DNA of 64,000 bases from Eretmocerus hayati (GCA_029851415.1 CM056742.1:52182954-52246953); one strand, 5' to 3'. Positions 21,766-34,219 are shown, numbered from the stretch's first letter. Notes: generated by a model not told the origin, from the sequence alone. Numbers and translations are program-made.

Positions 21766-22900
21766 AGACATTCTTCAGATGGAGAGTGAGTGCAATAGTC
21801 ACAAGTGAAGTCAGCCTTTGTAGAATGAACTCCTCTTAAACAAGGTGCTTACGAGGGCTTCGAAGTCAAATCATATGAATAAGCAGATGCAGACCAATAT
21901 CGAAATATTCTGGCTGGAAGTTGAATAATCTCCATTTATCGTGCAGCCGGGGAAAAGACATCGTAGCTAGATGGTGTATCGAAATTGTAAGCCGACGATT
22001 ATGCAAACTACTCATCATTCATGCGCGGAAAGTGCAATATTTCTCACAAGATTCAGCCTAAAACCCTTAATCACAGATTTTGATATTAATGAGCGAAGTA
22101 GAATTTGACTCTTGAATTCTATTCTCCATATGTTGCACAAATTTTATCTCTTCACAATAAACTCCTGGATACCAACATACTAAGAGTCAGTGATCTATGA
22201 AGTTGAGAATTCTTCTTGAAAAGTCACAAATTTCGTAAAGAGAAGTGAACAACTACCTATTCCGATCAACTCCCGTATTGTGTACCCTGGATAGATTTGA
22301 TTTAGTTGAGGTGAGCTCCGAAATTATTGAAGAGTACCGTAAACCGGGTTGATTTCGGACAATTTTTCGACTGTCAGTTCGAATATCTCTTCAATGCGAG
22401 GTCTTCTGTAAACTCTGTAGTAGGTCAATATGTCAGTCTTGACTTCGACTACAACCAGATGATGCTGAATATTGCTGAATGGTTTGCAAGTTGGCGACTT
22501 AATGGACACTTGGGGGATGCTGATATGAGACACAACAACGCCTCTCATTTTTCGATCTCTATTCGATGCAAATCAATCTTTTTGGTCGATTTACGCGATA
22601 GACTGGTCGTATTCTATCTCACAAATTCGCCCTGATACTCAAGTTGGGAGGGAACACTCGTCAAAAGATCTTCGAATACCATTTTCGGTACCTACTCCGC
22701 CTTGGGTGAGCGCGTCTATGTAAACTCGGCTATAGGAAGGTCGAAATCACGTAAAAAGAATCCCAGGTTCAATTTTCGGTAAGAGATCGTATTTTTCGTG
22801 CGTAACCAAAATTTGGGCACGGAATTTCTTCTGCACCGTGAGCAAATGGCCGATTGGCACACAGTTCGACGAGTTACGGTATGCGCGAAAGGAGTTTGCG
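21766..22900. other. Unclassified DNA
   Basis: At 22339 the text accgtaaaccgggttgattt resembles the start of a TIR element, but no partner end was found. A 102-codon frame at 22327-22635 on the plus strand overlaps it and is not recognised. The rest shows nothing. Confidence 0.3.
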
Positions 22901-22923
22901 CACAATTTGCACATTTACGTGCG

Positions 22924-24035
22924 CTACTCGCCATTCGCGCACGGCACATACGCATCTAAAGGGACATTTATGCCCAATTTCGTGCACAGAATAGCATAAG
23001 GTATACAGTTATCAAACTCAGAAAACTTGAACCCCCATTTCAGAACTCGTGTGTTGAGATCATCATTTCTAAACCAAACCAAAGGCTGGTGATCTTTTAC
23101 TACAGTGAATTTGCGGTTGAATAAGTAGAGACGGAAAGTTTCCGAAAGGATGGCGAGGGCCTCTTTTCCGTAAACTTCGTAGCGAAGCTCCGCGTCTCTC
23201 AACAGACGCGAAAAATGAACTATCGGCTTATCATTTAGAATAACACCTTGAGACAGTATTCCTTCTACCGCCCAGCCAGATGCATCAAAGCTGATGATAA
23301 GGCCAGGGATCTAGAGGTTTGGAAACTCTAGAAGTGGTGCTGAACAGAGCGCAGTGTTGAGGGCGTAGGAAGCAGTTTCGGTGTTATCTGACGATACGAA
23401 AGCTTCATTATTTTTTAACAGTTCGGTTTGCGGTTTTGACATACGAGCGAAGTCTTCGATGAATCTCCTACAACGACCAGCGAGTCCTGAGAACTTACGG
23501 ATGTTTTCCATGTTCCTGGGTCTTGAGAAGTACCCTACAGCTTTCATTTTCCGGGATCGGGTTTGATGCTGTTTTTGTTGAAGACATGACAGAGATAGGT
23601 TTTCTTTCGTACGCAACTCGCATTTGTCGGAATCTATCACCCATGGGGCTTCTCTGAAGCGTCTCATAGCTTCGCGAAAAAGACGATTATGCTCTGCAAG
23701 CGAGCGGCTACGAATCACAGTGTCATCCATGTAAACGCTGACAGCTTTTGCAATCAAGGGTCCCAACGTCAAGTACATTGCTCTTTGCCATTTTACGGCT
23801 GCATTCCGGAGGCCAGAGGGTAGGCAAGTCCAGTCCCAGTGCAAATTCATTGCGTTGAATCCAGTCAGAGGGGCGAAGTCTGAATGCATCATAATCCGGT
23901 GAAATCCTGCCTTGCAATTTATTACAGTGAAATATCGAACCCTATGAAGGCTGTCGAAAATGTTTAAGATGTTGGGAATCAGGAATGGAATGGGGACTGT
24001 CTTTTCCTTCAACGGACGAGGGTCTACACTCAGAG
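22924..24035 (-). pseudogene. gypsy-like pol fragment: reverse transcriptase and RNase H
   Basis: RT begins at VDPRPLKEKTVPIPFLIP and continues ILNIFDSLHRVRYFTVINCKAGFH. The first catalytic Asp position therefore reads N. LPSGLRNAAVKWQRAM follows, and the catalytic box YMDD is present near 23730. After the RT/RNase H connection a single TAG at 23311-23313 interrupts the frame. RNase H then reads FDASGWAVEGILSQG, YEVYGKEALA and VVKDHQPLVW, with the Asp, Glu and Asp ligands in place. The N-terminal part of RT is cut off by the palindromic element. The product would copy RNA into DNA in the particle; this copy is dead. Confidence 0.85.
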
Positions 24036-24041
24036 AAGTAA

Positions 24042-25405
24042 GAGTAATTCTGCGCGAAAGCGGACCACGGATTGCAAACATGCTTCAAATTCTTTTTCCG
24101 ACATTTTTAATCGATTCTATGGTCCAAAAATGAACTCTTTACTCCCTGTGGGGTCTAAAATTGTTTTTCGTTCCCTGCGGGATGTTTTTTTGATAGTATT
24201 TTTATGAGGAAATATCAATCTGTTTTTAAGTTAAATGGGTGTAGTTCCAATTTGACGCAAGATACGACCGCGCAAAGGGTAGCATTCAGAAGGTCTTTTA
24301 GAAATCTATCGAAATATACCTCGAATTTTTTTTGGAATTACGGACGCCCCTTATAAGCAAAAAGGTAGAAAACAGAAAAAAATCCGACTCCTCGAAAACC
24401 CAATTTTTAAAAATCTGAAAATTCATATTTCGATGTAGAATTGCGTGTTCTTCCAGAAAAAAGTGGCACCGGTCTGTGTTTTTGGGCTCTCCGCTGTTCT
24501 TTTACCTTTAATCGATATTCTCAGCCTTTTCGGTTGAAAAATGAATTTTTCTGCGCATGCGCAGGAATCTAGACAGCTAAGACCATTCTATTTGAAAGCC
24601 GAGAAAATTTCCCTCAAAATGACCACCTGGCCAAATCAATTCAATGTACTGGGCCCAAAGTTAGAAGGTCTAAAAATGATGACCTCGAGTCACAATACTA
24701 ATAGGGAATTCGTGCAAGATCTGCATTCACCCCTTTTGAGGATGCTGCATCATTAATGTGATGTAACTTTGGGCCAAGTGCATGAAATTGACTTTGTCAA
24801 GTAGTCATTTTGAAGGAAATTTCTTCGGCTTTTCAATGAAATTGGTATAGCAGGCCAAACTTCTGCGCTTACGCAGAATGAGTCATTTTTTAACCGAAGA
24901 GGCTGAGAATATTGATAAAATGTAGAAAAATGGCGTAGAACCCAAAAACACAGATAAGGACCAATTTCTCCCGCAAGAACACATATTTTGACATCGACGT
25001 ATGAATTTTCAGATTTCTAAAAAATTGGGTTCTTGGGAAATTGAATTTTTTCTGTTTTTCACCTTTTTGCTCATAGGGGGCGTCCGTAGCCTCGAAAAAA
25101 TTTTTTCGAAAGTATTTCGATGGATTTTTGAAAGACCTTCCTATTCGATCTTTCTAATCGACCACTATTTGCGCGGTCGCATCTTACCTCAAGTCGGTAC
25201 TACACCCATTTTACTGGAAAAAGATTGGTATTTCTCCCTAAATACACTACCAGAAAGGTATTCCCCACGGAAACCAAGAATTTTTTGTTGGACCCCATAG
25301 ACAGTGAAAAGTTCATTTCTTGAACCATAGAATCGATTAAGGATAGTGGAAAAACAATCTGAGATATGTCTGAAATTCGTGGTCCGCTATCGCGTGGAAT
25401 CACTT
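24042..25405. mobile_element. Palindromic DNA element, family P, copy 2 (about 1364 bp)
   Basis: The arms 24042-24663 and 24764-25405 are inverted. The left end gagtaattctgcgcgaaagc resembles the end of copy 1 (11344-12700). Both copies have ggaccac / gacctac next to the end, atcgattctatgg, gcgcatgcgcag and a tgaccacctg stretch. It interrupts the gypsy-like pol just before VDPRPLKEK and is therefore younger than that element. Confidence 0.72.
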
Positions 25406-26169
25406 GTAATTCTTCACGGTAACTTCTTAGTGGCTTCAACGAAGAGAATAGATATGCATTTGACTCAATCTCGCGAGGCAGTTGAGGTGATTCCGCGGGC
25501 TATACTGTGAAGTTATAGGCCTTTGCCCGTACAGTCCGCCGCGAGCAGAAAGTAAACAGAAACTTTGGAGGTTAAGCGCAGAATGAGCGCACACTAATCA
25601 ACAACCGCAGCTCTTCCGGATAATTTTTGTTATTCTTTCAACTCAGTAACATGTGGAAATTCTTCCTAGAATTGTAGATAATCAGAAATCAAAGCCTATA
25701 AACCTTTTATATGAAAATATATAGATTACGTCGGCCAAAATGTTCCACAGCTCAGGGAGTTATCACAACGCCATGGCTTGCGAGATAGCCATGGAATAGC
25801 CGGAAAGCCCTCACGGCGTTGTAATAAAGCCCGTGGAGTTGAGGCAAAGGATTACTTCTCTAAGTGTACCACTACGTGCTATTATTCTTCGCCGTATGAA
25901 CCGGGGTCCATTCTGATGAATGCGGGAACACGATATTTGCGGTCGGATCTTCTCCAGCTGTTTGATCACTCGAGATGGTGTAACAAGCTTCGTCGGTGTC
26001 AGTCAACTTTGATTCATAGATAACTCCACATTCTTCTTGTCTTCCACATTGTCTTCTTGCATGAGGCGCTCTTCATAATTCAGGGAGTATTCTTCAGAGT
26101 CGCAAAGATTAAGGAAATTTTCGTCGTCATGAGGCACAGTAGCAAAAGGTCCAACTCCGAGTTCCACTC
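25406..26169 (-). other. Probable gypsy pol linker, degraded; small hairpin at 25755-25832
   Basis: The minus-strand frame from 26165 reads an acidic, non-diagnostic stretch (DDENFLNLCDSEEYSLNYEE) before a stop. A hairpin with ends atcacaacgcc / ggcgttgtaat and an internal ccatggct pair lies at 25755-25832. No further domain is recognised. Confidence 0.35.
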
Positions 26170-27010
26170 GATAGTTTTATGAGATGGGTTTTTCTCCCCA
26201 AATCATCACGCAGATTCCAATCTCAATCATAGCTTGCTGCTGTGTTAAGAATGCAGTTTCCATTATACCTTCGGCTGGGATTGGAAAATTATTCCAACTT
26301 GAAATTCTGCATTCTTCCCCTACAAGGGTGACATTACAGAACAATGTGTAGGAAACAGATCGTTCCCAATACCCTCTCATTGAACAACGCAGCTGGTTCA
26401 TCACTAGGTCTGGACTAACAAAGCTTCTCTTGAAAACATTATCTTCAGAATCTGTATCAATTAGAAATCGACCCTTAACTTGCAGACGGAAATTGATAGC
26501 GTTCATTCGAAGCAACGGGTTATCACGGCCGTGAGAACTGACATTAAGGATATTGCCTGAGAATACAGAAGCGCTTTTTGAACTCGAAATGACGGCCATA
26601 TATCAGGGCAATACCGATGCCGAAATCAATGATACTTCTCGTCCCTGCTGGAAATGAAGCTCCCAGAATACCATCGCATGGAATCGGAAACTAGTCATCG
26701 AGAACATGGAATCTAACATCATGGTTGAGGGATTTGATCTGAGCAGTGCCAAGGGATGCAATTGATCGTTCGGCGAGGCCGAACAAGTTGACAGTTTCGT
26801 CTGAATCTATTGAAGTGTCAGAGGGCAGAACAACTATTTCGATCAAATTGCCTTGCTAGCCTGAGTCAATCATCAAAGTGATGTTATGAGAAGCAAATTG
26901 GAAATTCGAATACGGTATATTCATTGTTACGAGTATTCCACTGGGAGAAATTCTCGTAGCGTGTCCGATAGCGGTGCAGTAGTCTTTGAGCGCGCTTGAG
27001 GTTCGGGTGC
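26170..27010 (-). pseudogene. gypsy-like aspartic protease region, apparently two protease-like units
   Basis: The first unit (about 26890-26600) reads LMIDSG, a stop, GNLIEIVVLP, and then after a second stop FPIPCDGILGASFPAG. These are the DSG active-site and ILG flap-end hallmarks of a retropepsin. A second unit downstream (26599-26177) reads GRFLIDTDSEDNVF and then NNFPIPAEGIMETAF. It repeats the same pattern with the active-site glycine changed (DTD) and ILG lost. Either the protease was duplicated or a second domain of related fold follows it. Neither unit looks active. Confidence 0.6.
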
Positions 27011-27480
27011 CGCTTGATTTGCGTTCGAGCTCGAGGAACTCTGACAATTTCCCTGACGTCAATTTTCATTGATTTTACGTTTTCTGCATTCATCAATCGT
27101 GTGACCCTCATTCTCACAGAAACGGTGAATAGGTTTATTCTGAGGACAAGATGAGGCAACGTGGCCTGTCTCTTTACATAGTTGGCATACCGTATTAGGG
27201 CGAGAGTTAAGCTTATTGCGGGTCCGAGAAGAAGATCTTTGTCGAGACTCCGCGGTTGCAGCCTGCCCAGATTTATCACAAAGTTGACAAATCACTGGGT
27301 TCAGTTAAGTCATTTGACTGCGAAGTTTGAAGCAGTAGGCGGCCGTATGACCATCCCGGTCACAAAACTGGTAGACTACCTTATTGGTTACTCACCTTAT
27401 TGGAACTCAGCTCCTTCTTATTTCATACGCAAAACACGTGCGAGGATCAATAGCTGCTGATTCCGCTCATAAATTTCCTT
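27011..27480 (-). pseudogene. gypsy-like gag C-terminus with several zinc knuckles
   Basis: Four knuckle-like units follow in order: VYQFCDRDGHTAAYC (first Cys replaced by Tyr), ICQLCDKSGQAATA (His replaced by Gln), VCQLCKETGHVASSC (intact CX2CX4HX4C), and HRFCENEGHTIDEC (first Cys replaced). A stop separates the first unit from the others. Knuckles of this kind bind genomic RNA for packaging. The upstream capsid part is not recognisable. Confidence 0.75.
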
Positions 27481-28404
27481 ATAACTTCCCACGCAGAGGC
27501 AAGGTTGTGAATTATAACTCACCGGTCAAATTTGGCGCGGATTGGGAGAATTGTGAAATTGAATTATGAATTCCTTCCACAAGTACAGGGCTTATTCCAA
27601 GACAAGACCGACACTCTCTCGGGCCCAGTGATTGGATCTTATGCATCGAGCAACTCGGCCTTCTAGTTTAGAAAGCCTACTGTGTAGTCTGCGCGTTTTC
27701 TTTAGGGTATATTTTCATCCTTTGATAAATTTTCTGTTTTTGGATGATGTCGGATTCCGAATCACTTATCAGCTTATTGTTGAAATGATTCCGATCGTAT
27801 GATAAAATATCGTGACAAATGTTGTAAGGGAATTTGTCAATGTACTTGATTTCATTAGCCTTACAGAGAGGATTGGCTATGAGAGCTTGAAAGATGGAAT
27901 TATATATCTTCTGAGGAAACAAAACCTATACTGATGGCATTATTCTAAAAGAAGAAATGAATGTGATATGAATTAAACGGATCGAGCTTGCTTAAATCGA
28001 TGCCTGTACAACACGGTCTTATACACAGATCCGTCAACTCCCGTGGTGGGAGAAGGTCCACTGGTGAAGCCGTAAAGTTTCGTTTCGTCGCCACCACGGG
28101 TCTCTACCTGTCTTTCGAGAAGCGGCCGAGCGCGTGCGCGCAGGAGAGGAGATAGTCCGCTGCTGCTGCTCTGTCTGCTGCTCAGCGGCTCATGCAAGCT
28201 TGCACGAGCATGAACGAGTTTTATAAAATCGTGCTCTCGTCGAATTTCTTGACGACCTCCGATCGCATTGATAGCAGTATTATCGGTTTATCAATGCAGG
28301 GTCCCATATGCCAATCTTTGACTATCACTAAACTCAAGCTCATCATAAGCCCCAACTGGGGCCAACAAGCTGAGAGGTAGGTTTCTATTAAATTGGGAAC
28401 ATTG
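27481..28404. other. Unclassified DNA
   Basis: No recognisable domain. The short GC-rich stretch 28080-28210 carries a CTG-rich run and no other feature I can name. Confidence 0.3.
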
Positions 28405-28480
28405 TGTTCGCGGTCGAGTGGATAGCGTCACCGTTCCATTTTTGCATTCGATGGTTGCAGGTTCAAATCTCGGACGAGGA
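28405..28480 (+). pseudogene. tRNA-like sequence (possible SINE head)
   Basis: gcggtcgagtggatagcgtc is A-box-like and gcaggttcaaatctcgg is B-box-like, with spacing near that of a tRNA. The stems pair imperfectly. No poly(A) or SINE body was seen. Confidence 0.4.
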
Positions 28481-28610
28481 AATTTTTTCTTCATCCAAGA
28501 CAGCTCTTTTGAAGACCTAAGTATTCATCATCGGAGTATTTCTTTCGTTTTTTTATGGACTTATCCATAAAATGCTGAAGTTTTTCGAGATTTTTCTTAC
28601 GTCAATAATA

Positions 28611-28977
28611 CACTAAGGAACAAAATTCAAGGTCTGAAATAACCTATTCGGGGAAATGGGGTACATACATTTCTTTTGTATTTTTTGACGTTGAAAACGA
28701 ATCCGTAGATAGATTCGCTGCTACATTTCAGGGCATTCTTTTTGCGAACCAACGGCCTTATCCAAATCGTTTTTTTGCTAATCTTGCAAACTGATGGCTT
28801 TACAAGATAAGCAAAAAAACGGCAAAGATAGAGCCGTTGTTCCGCAAACCTGTGATTTGCATTTGGAAAAAGTATCATCAAAACTGGCTACTCATTCGTT
28901 GAAGAAGTGGAAGAATACAAACGAAAAGTATGATTCCCTAAATAGGTTATTCCAGACCGTGAATTTTGTACCCAGTG
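28611..28977. mobile_element. Palindromic MITE, 367 bp, TA flanks (mariner-like)
   Basis: The ends CACTAAGGAACAAAATTC and GAATTTTGTACCCAGTG are inverted repeats, flanked by TA at 28609-28610 and 28978-28979. The arms continue through aaggtctgaaataacctatt. The spacer is near 28785. A TA duplication and CACT ends fit the Tc1/mariner group. There is no transposase. Confidence 0.65.
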
Positions 28978-29094
28978 TATTATGTATTGATGTGAAAAAA
29001 ATCTCAAAAAACTATGGCATTATATGAATGACTCCGTGATTTGAAAAGAAAACAAAAGAAATACACCGATCATTCAATTAAAATACTCATGTAT

Positions 29095-30956
29095 TGTTAC
29101 CGAGATGGCTCGCGCCACGAGGCAACTGAGTGGGCCACAACAGTGGTTCACACGTTAGAAGGTTGGTGGCCCTGAAAAGGGCCGATTGGGGTTTGTGGGT
29201 TAGCCCTGAAAAGAGCTGATGTCACAATTAGGGGTTTCCCGGAGTCTACTCCGAGACGAAGCTTGGGTGGTACCCGCGCGGACTGGTCTGAGCGGGCTTG
29301 GCTGGAACCGTGGGAGTCGCTCCAGCGAACTCCATCGAAATCCCAAGGTTGAGACGCGCGCCATTGGGGCCAACATCGCGTGCGGCTGGCGGTTCCCAAC
29401 ATTGTTACTAGCTGCCACGTCCCACGCCTTGCGCACAATCTCCATTCGTCATTACCTCTCCTACACCATAGCCTCGGGTGGCCCACAAGCCTGAGCAACT
29501 CGTCACGCCGCCGCCAGGTGGCGTCCATCCTCGCCCGCTATCAGAAACAGGGCACCGTGTTTTCAAAACTGGTGCCTCAACCAACTTCCTTGACGGCCCC
29601 TCCGGCTGGACTTCTACAGCACTCGTGCTCGGGAGACCACCGGACGGGTACCCACACCCAGGTCTACTTCTACAGCGCTAACGCGCTCGGGAGTGTTCCG
29701 ACCTAGTGGCAGTCCACATCCGTTTCTCGGGCTGATGTTTGCAGCTTCTTCGACACTAACGCGCCCGGGAGCTCTTACGTCGCTCGGGCGGACTCGTCAC
29801 GTCGGAGACCACCCCCGACCCAGGACCACCCCGGATGTCCGTGACAAGCTCTACGGACCCATCCGGATCGGACGACCACAACGCTGATAGCCGAGCCTCC
29901 TACGGATCGGAGCCTCAACCCAGGATGTTGTGAACCGCCAGCCGCACGCGATGTTGGCCCCAATGGCGCGCGTCTCAACCCTGGGGTTTCGATGGAGTTC
30001 GCTGGAGCGACTCCCACTAGGGCTGCCGTCGAGCGAGAAATCCGAGAAATTTGGATGTTCTCGTCTCGACGAGAAAAAATTGACTGCGTTCTCGTCCTCG
30101 GTTTTTGGGACTCGAGAACGAAAATTTCTGATCTCGTCTCGCCGAGAAATTTCCCGGCCATCGGCGAGACTTCTCGACAAAATTTTGGACTGAGCTATAG
30201 CGTTCGGTTCCACGTATGGCTAATAGCCGATAAAAGCGATCAATTTGATCAAGATGCCTAATGCCGACATCGGTTCCTTCAGAGTGAGTGTTCTCTCAAG
30301 GGTCTCTGATTGTAACTAAACAGAGATGTTCCTTGAATGACATCATTTTGAGAGCTCTTCTATGTATCAACAGGTCGATGGTTTCTGATTTGCAGAGCTT
30401 CATTCGTAAATTTGATCCATACATTATTCTTCAAATCCGACTCTACATATTTTTACCCATATCATCACAGGTGTGGTGTTACCAAATCATATTATTGAAG
30501 TTTCCAAGTAGTATGCATTTTCGTTCATAATGCAGATAATTTTTGATACTCATTCCTCTATCTGAATCCAGTTTTCGAAATTATGGAATTCTCGCGAGAA
30601 ATCTCGAGGATCGCAGGAGGCTTCTCGTCTCGTCGAGAAATAATTCTACGAGAATTCTCGTGATCTCCGTTCTCGTTCTCGCTCGATCTCGCTCGACGAG
30701 AACGAGAAATTCCTGAGCTCGGCGGCAGCCCTAACTCCCACGGTTCCAGCCAAGCCCGCTCAGACCAGTCCGCACGGGTACCATCCAAGCTTCGTCTCGG
30801 AGTAGACTCCGGAAAACCCCTAACTGTGACATCAGCTCTTTTCAGGGCTAACCCACAAACCCCAATCGGCCCTTTTCAGGGCCACCAATCTTCTAACGTG
30901 TGAACCACTGTTGTGGCCCACTCAGTTGCCTCGTGGCGCAAGCCATCCCGGTAACA
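29095..30956. mobile_element. Long-TIR DNA element, interrupted by a hAT MITE
   Basis: The ends tgttaccgagatggctcgcg and the reverse of cttgcgccac...cggtaaca are inverted. The left arm covers 29095-29404. The right arm is in two pieces, 29922-30017 and 30742-30956, because of the insertion at 30018-30733. GTAT flanks both ends (29091-29094 and 30957-30960), a possible short target duplication. The GC-rich centre has short repeats such as ttctacagc-ct-cg-gctcggga but no recognisable protein. Confidence 0.65.
30018..30733. mobile_element. hAT-like MITE, 716 bp, exact 8-bp target duplication
   Basis: The termini TAGGGCTGCCG and CGGCAGCCCTA are perfect inverted repeats. ACTCCCAC is duplicated at 30010-30017 and 30734-30741. 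The uninterrupted opposite arm of the host element (29310 region) contains this octamer once, which confirms the insertion. Subterminal regions are full of tctcgtcgagaa-type words that could be transposase-binding repeats. Confidence 0.85.
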
Positions 30957-31736
30957 GTATGTTCGTTATAGAGTGATTCTTTAAAAGATAAATTTCTTGA
31001 GAATTTATAATTAAAGAATTCATTCCAGATGATATTTAGTTTAAATTGAAGAATCATGAGTTACATTATTTTGAGATTAATAAGACCGTGCTGTACAATG
31101 ATTACCTATGCAAGAAGAGAGGCTCAAATCAGATGTAAAGATCTCATTTGATGAAATTGACCACAACTGATATGCTAAAAACTTATTGAGACGAATTTCA
31201 GATCGTAGCTGGTAGAGCTGGCAAAAATCTCTTTGTCACGAGGTGGATGCGCAGACATTGATCTAGGATGGAAAGTCAGGAATGAGAGGATTCATTCAGA
31301 GACGATCGGCAGGTTCAGATTCAATTAATCTCAGGCTTATTCATGATTGACGGTAAGTTAGTCTCAACGATGTTTGTATACACAGGTGAGACTGAATTTA
31401 AAAATTCATCCAGGGAATGCTGCAAATATTAGAGAATGATTGCGCGGATTCGCTGGAATTCTTCAGTTGACTCAACAAGTCATGCTGAAGTGTTCCATGC
31501 TTGACCTACAAACTCAAACAGTCTATGAAATATGAAATCCGGAAAAGTGTATGTATCGCGTATTTTTACTTGTGGGCACAACTCATGAGTTTCATTCTTG
31601 TGAAATCTAGTGTGTCAGAGAATGCGTTCAGCAGTAGATATTGCATGATAGATTGTTCATTGATTCTCAGTGCAACCAAAAAAATTAGATAAGCTGTGGG
31701 CAGTGCTAATAATCAAGGCAGCTACTACGCACGTAG
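30957..31736. other. Unclassified AT-rich DNA
   Basis: I see no domain, repeat or RNA gene. Confidence 0.3.
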
Positions 31737-31744
31737 CTATTGAG

Positions 31745-32501
31745 TAGGGTGGGCCGAAAGAGGTCTTTTTTCAAAGTTCGATACGCCCTAGCGTGAAGAT
31801 GTTGTGTTTGTATATATAGATGTGAGAAAAATTTTGCTGGACGCTAAGAAATGAGATTTTAGATCCCAGCAAGAGCCATCAAGCTTTTATCAAAATTAAC
31901 GCAGGTTTAAATGGGAATGTGCCTGATCCGGCACTCTCCTCTTCCTAACTTTGCTCGCATTTCTGGCGCATCCGAGCATTTTTCAACGTATCTCAGCTCA
32001 TTTTGAAGTTCGTTCCAAAACCTACAAAATGAGCTAAAGTACGTCCAATTTCGACAAACCCGAGCCAATCTATCTCAATTTTTCTAAAAAGTGATTAGTT
32101 CTGAAAAATCCGAAAATAAGCGACTTCCCCCTCCAGCCTCACTCCTTCCAAAACTCGCAATGGAAAAGTTGAGATAGATCGGCTCGGGTTAGTCGGAATT
32201 GAACGTACTTTAGCTCATTTTGTAGGTTTTGAAACAAGCTTCAAAATGAGCTGAAGTACGTTGCAGAATGCTTGGCTGCGCCAGGAATGCGAGCAAAGTT
32301 AGGAAGAAAAAAGTGCCGAATTAGGCACATTCCCATTTAAACCTGCGTCAATTTTGATAAAAGCTTGATGGCTCTTGCTGGGACCTAAAATCTCATTTCT
32401 CAGCGTCCAGCAAAATTTTCTCCACATCTATATGTACAAACACAACATTTCCACGCTAGGGCGTATCGATTTTCGAAAAAGCCCTTTTTCGGCCCACCCT
32501 A
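31745..32501. mobile_element. Palindromic hAT-like MITE, 757 bp, 8-bp target duplication
   Basis: The ends TAGGGTGGGCCGAAA and TTTCGGCCCACCCTA are inverted. CTATTGAG is exactly duplicated at 31737-31744 and 32502-32509. The arms are about 320 bp, with shared words such as tcaagcttttatcaaaatt and ggtttaaatgggaatgtgcc. It could alternatively be read as a TA-flanked element, but the 8-bp match favours hAT. No transposase. Confidence 0.75.
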
Positions 32502-32509
32502 CTATTGAG

Positions 32510-34219
32510 ACCCATCGAGGTGTCATGATGTTAGTTCTTCACTTTCACTCAAACGGTTTGGTAATTGTAGTGACGAGAGGCAATTTAAGTTAGGTGAGGA
32601 TGCAAGAGTTTTGTGAATTGGAATAGTTATACACAATTCCAATGGAGGGCGATTTGGCTTACAATAGAATTGAGGGATTTGTATGTGAGAGATCGAAATG
32701 GAATTTTGAATTGCTAATTTGAGTGATTATGGATTGGAAGCGCGATGTAAGGTTGAATTCCTGAGTCGGAGAGTGATCCGCTGGTTGTTGAGCTGCTTTG
32801 ATGACTTCGCTGCTGCTGGTCAAACGGCAATGGAAATATGAAAATTTGACACAATCAATCTCAGAAGATGAAAGTTGATGCTCCAGAGAATATATTTTGG
32901 AAAATTGTATCCTGGAATGGGAATGTTGGTGAATAGCTAATTTCATCAGATTGCAACGGCATAAGATGAGAGAGAAGGTGATATTGATAGTGATATTGCT
33001 GATATTAGTTTAGTATTGGACCCTGGGATGAGGAGGGTGAGTAATGGTACTCAGAATGCACAGATAATTTCAAAAGATGGCTCGTATTCATAAAAGAAGA
33101 ATTTTTGCTCATCAGTACAATGAATATATTCTAATATTCTCATCTGGACTACAAGTTCACTTAGCCTATCTAGGTAACAGATAACTATAGGTAGCTTACC
33201 TAACAAGAGAAAGATGGAAGAAGATCGTTGGCAAAATGCTCAATTCCTACCATCTCAATGTTTGATTACTCAACGACACACAAAGGTACAAATAGGAATG
33301 TTTAAAAATAACTTCAAGGATAATGAATGTAGTTTGGCACCAGACTGATGTCTTTGAGCAAGCTAAGAAGCAAACAAATAAAAACGTAGCGAGAACCTCT
33401 GTCTCTCCCTCTCTCTTTTTCTCAGGAGCTCTGGCTTTTGACTGCTCGGCTTAGATGGAAGGCACAACGAATCTCTATCTGGTAGTCATATGGACTCTAC
33501 AACGATATTTTACGAGAATAACTCTTTAGACTGCGTACTGCAGTGGACGGCTCTGCTATTGGGCTCGATAATGACACAATATTTAGGAGGATACAGTGAA
33601 ACTCTATCTTTGTGCCCCGGCCATGATCGCCTCACATTCTGAAAACTCGAATGAAATTTCCAACTCAACCTTTTCGGAAAATTTCAAACCTCTGTTGTGC
33701 AAATCATGCAAATATCCGTATCACAGCCGTTATCAATACGTAGCACCGATCTTAATCTTTGACACTCGCGGAGTTATGTAACCTTCGCTTCCTTAGGGCA
33801 TCTAGCATATGGCCATTGAACAATATGGGAGGCACAATAGTGATACGTTACAACCAAAATTACTGTAGCAAGGCTTGACAAGGATACGGTTTGGAATACA
33901 AAGGCACTCGACCTCTTCAGCTTGATACTGCTTAAACAATGGATTGCACTATGATATAATCTGTGACGAATGAGTTGCGCAGAGGAAAATACGCTGCTGA
34001 AAGAGATTCGCAGAATGCTTTCTCTTAGCGGAATAGTCTCAGAGGTTCACTCGGATTGATGAGAAATTTGGAGAACTGATCAAATTCCGAAATCATGATT
34101 GGAATTCCCACAAAATAGTTTAATTTCCCATGTGGTCCAATCCATTTCAGATGCAACTCATACTCAGAAGTAGATATGGGAAAAAAATTAATTTCAAATA
34201 AAATTTTGTTTGTATATCT
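32510..34219. other. Unclassified DNA
   Basis: No recognised domain. Only short frames of 60-95 codons occur. A pyrimidine-rich run ending ttttctcag near 33395-33425 could be a splice acceptor by chance. Confidence 0.3.

Larger units (their letters stand above)
22924..27480 (-). mobile_element. Ty3/gypsy LTR retrotransposon remnant, interrupted
   Basis: Read on the minus strand, the order is gag zinc knuckles (27480-27060), aspartic protease (about 27000-26170), a poorly readable stretch (26170-25406), an inserted palindromic element (25405-24042), RT (24035-23311) and RNase H (23270-22924). This is the gypsy order. Integrase and LTRs were not found. Stops and frame changes occur in every domain. 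Confidence 0.8.
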
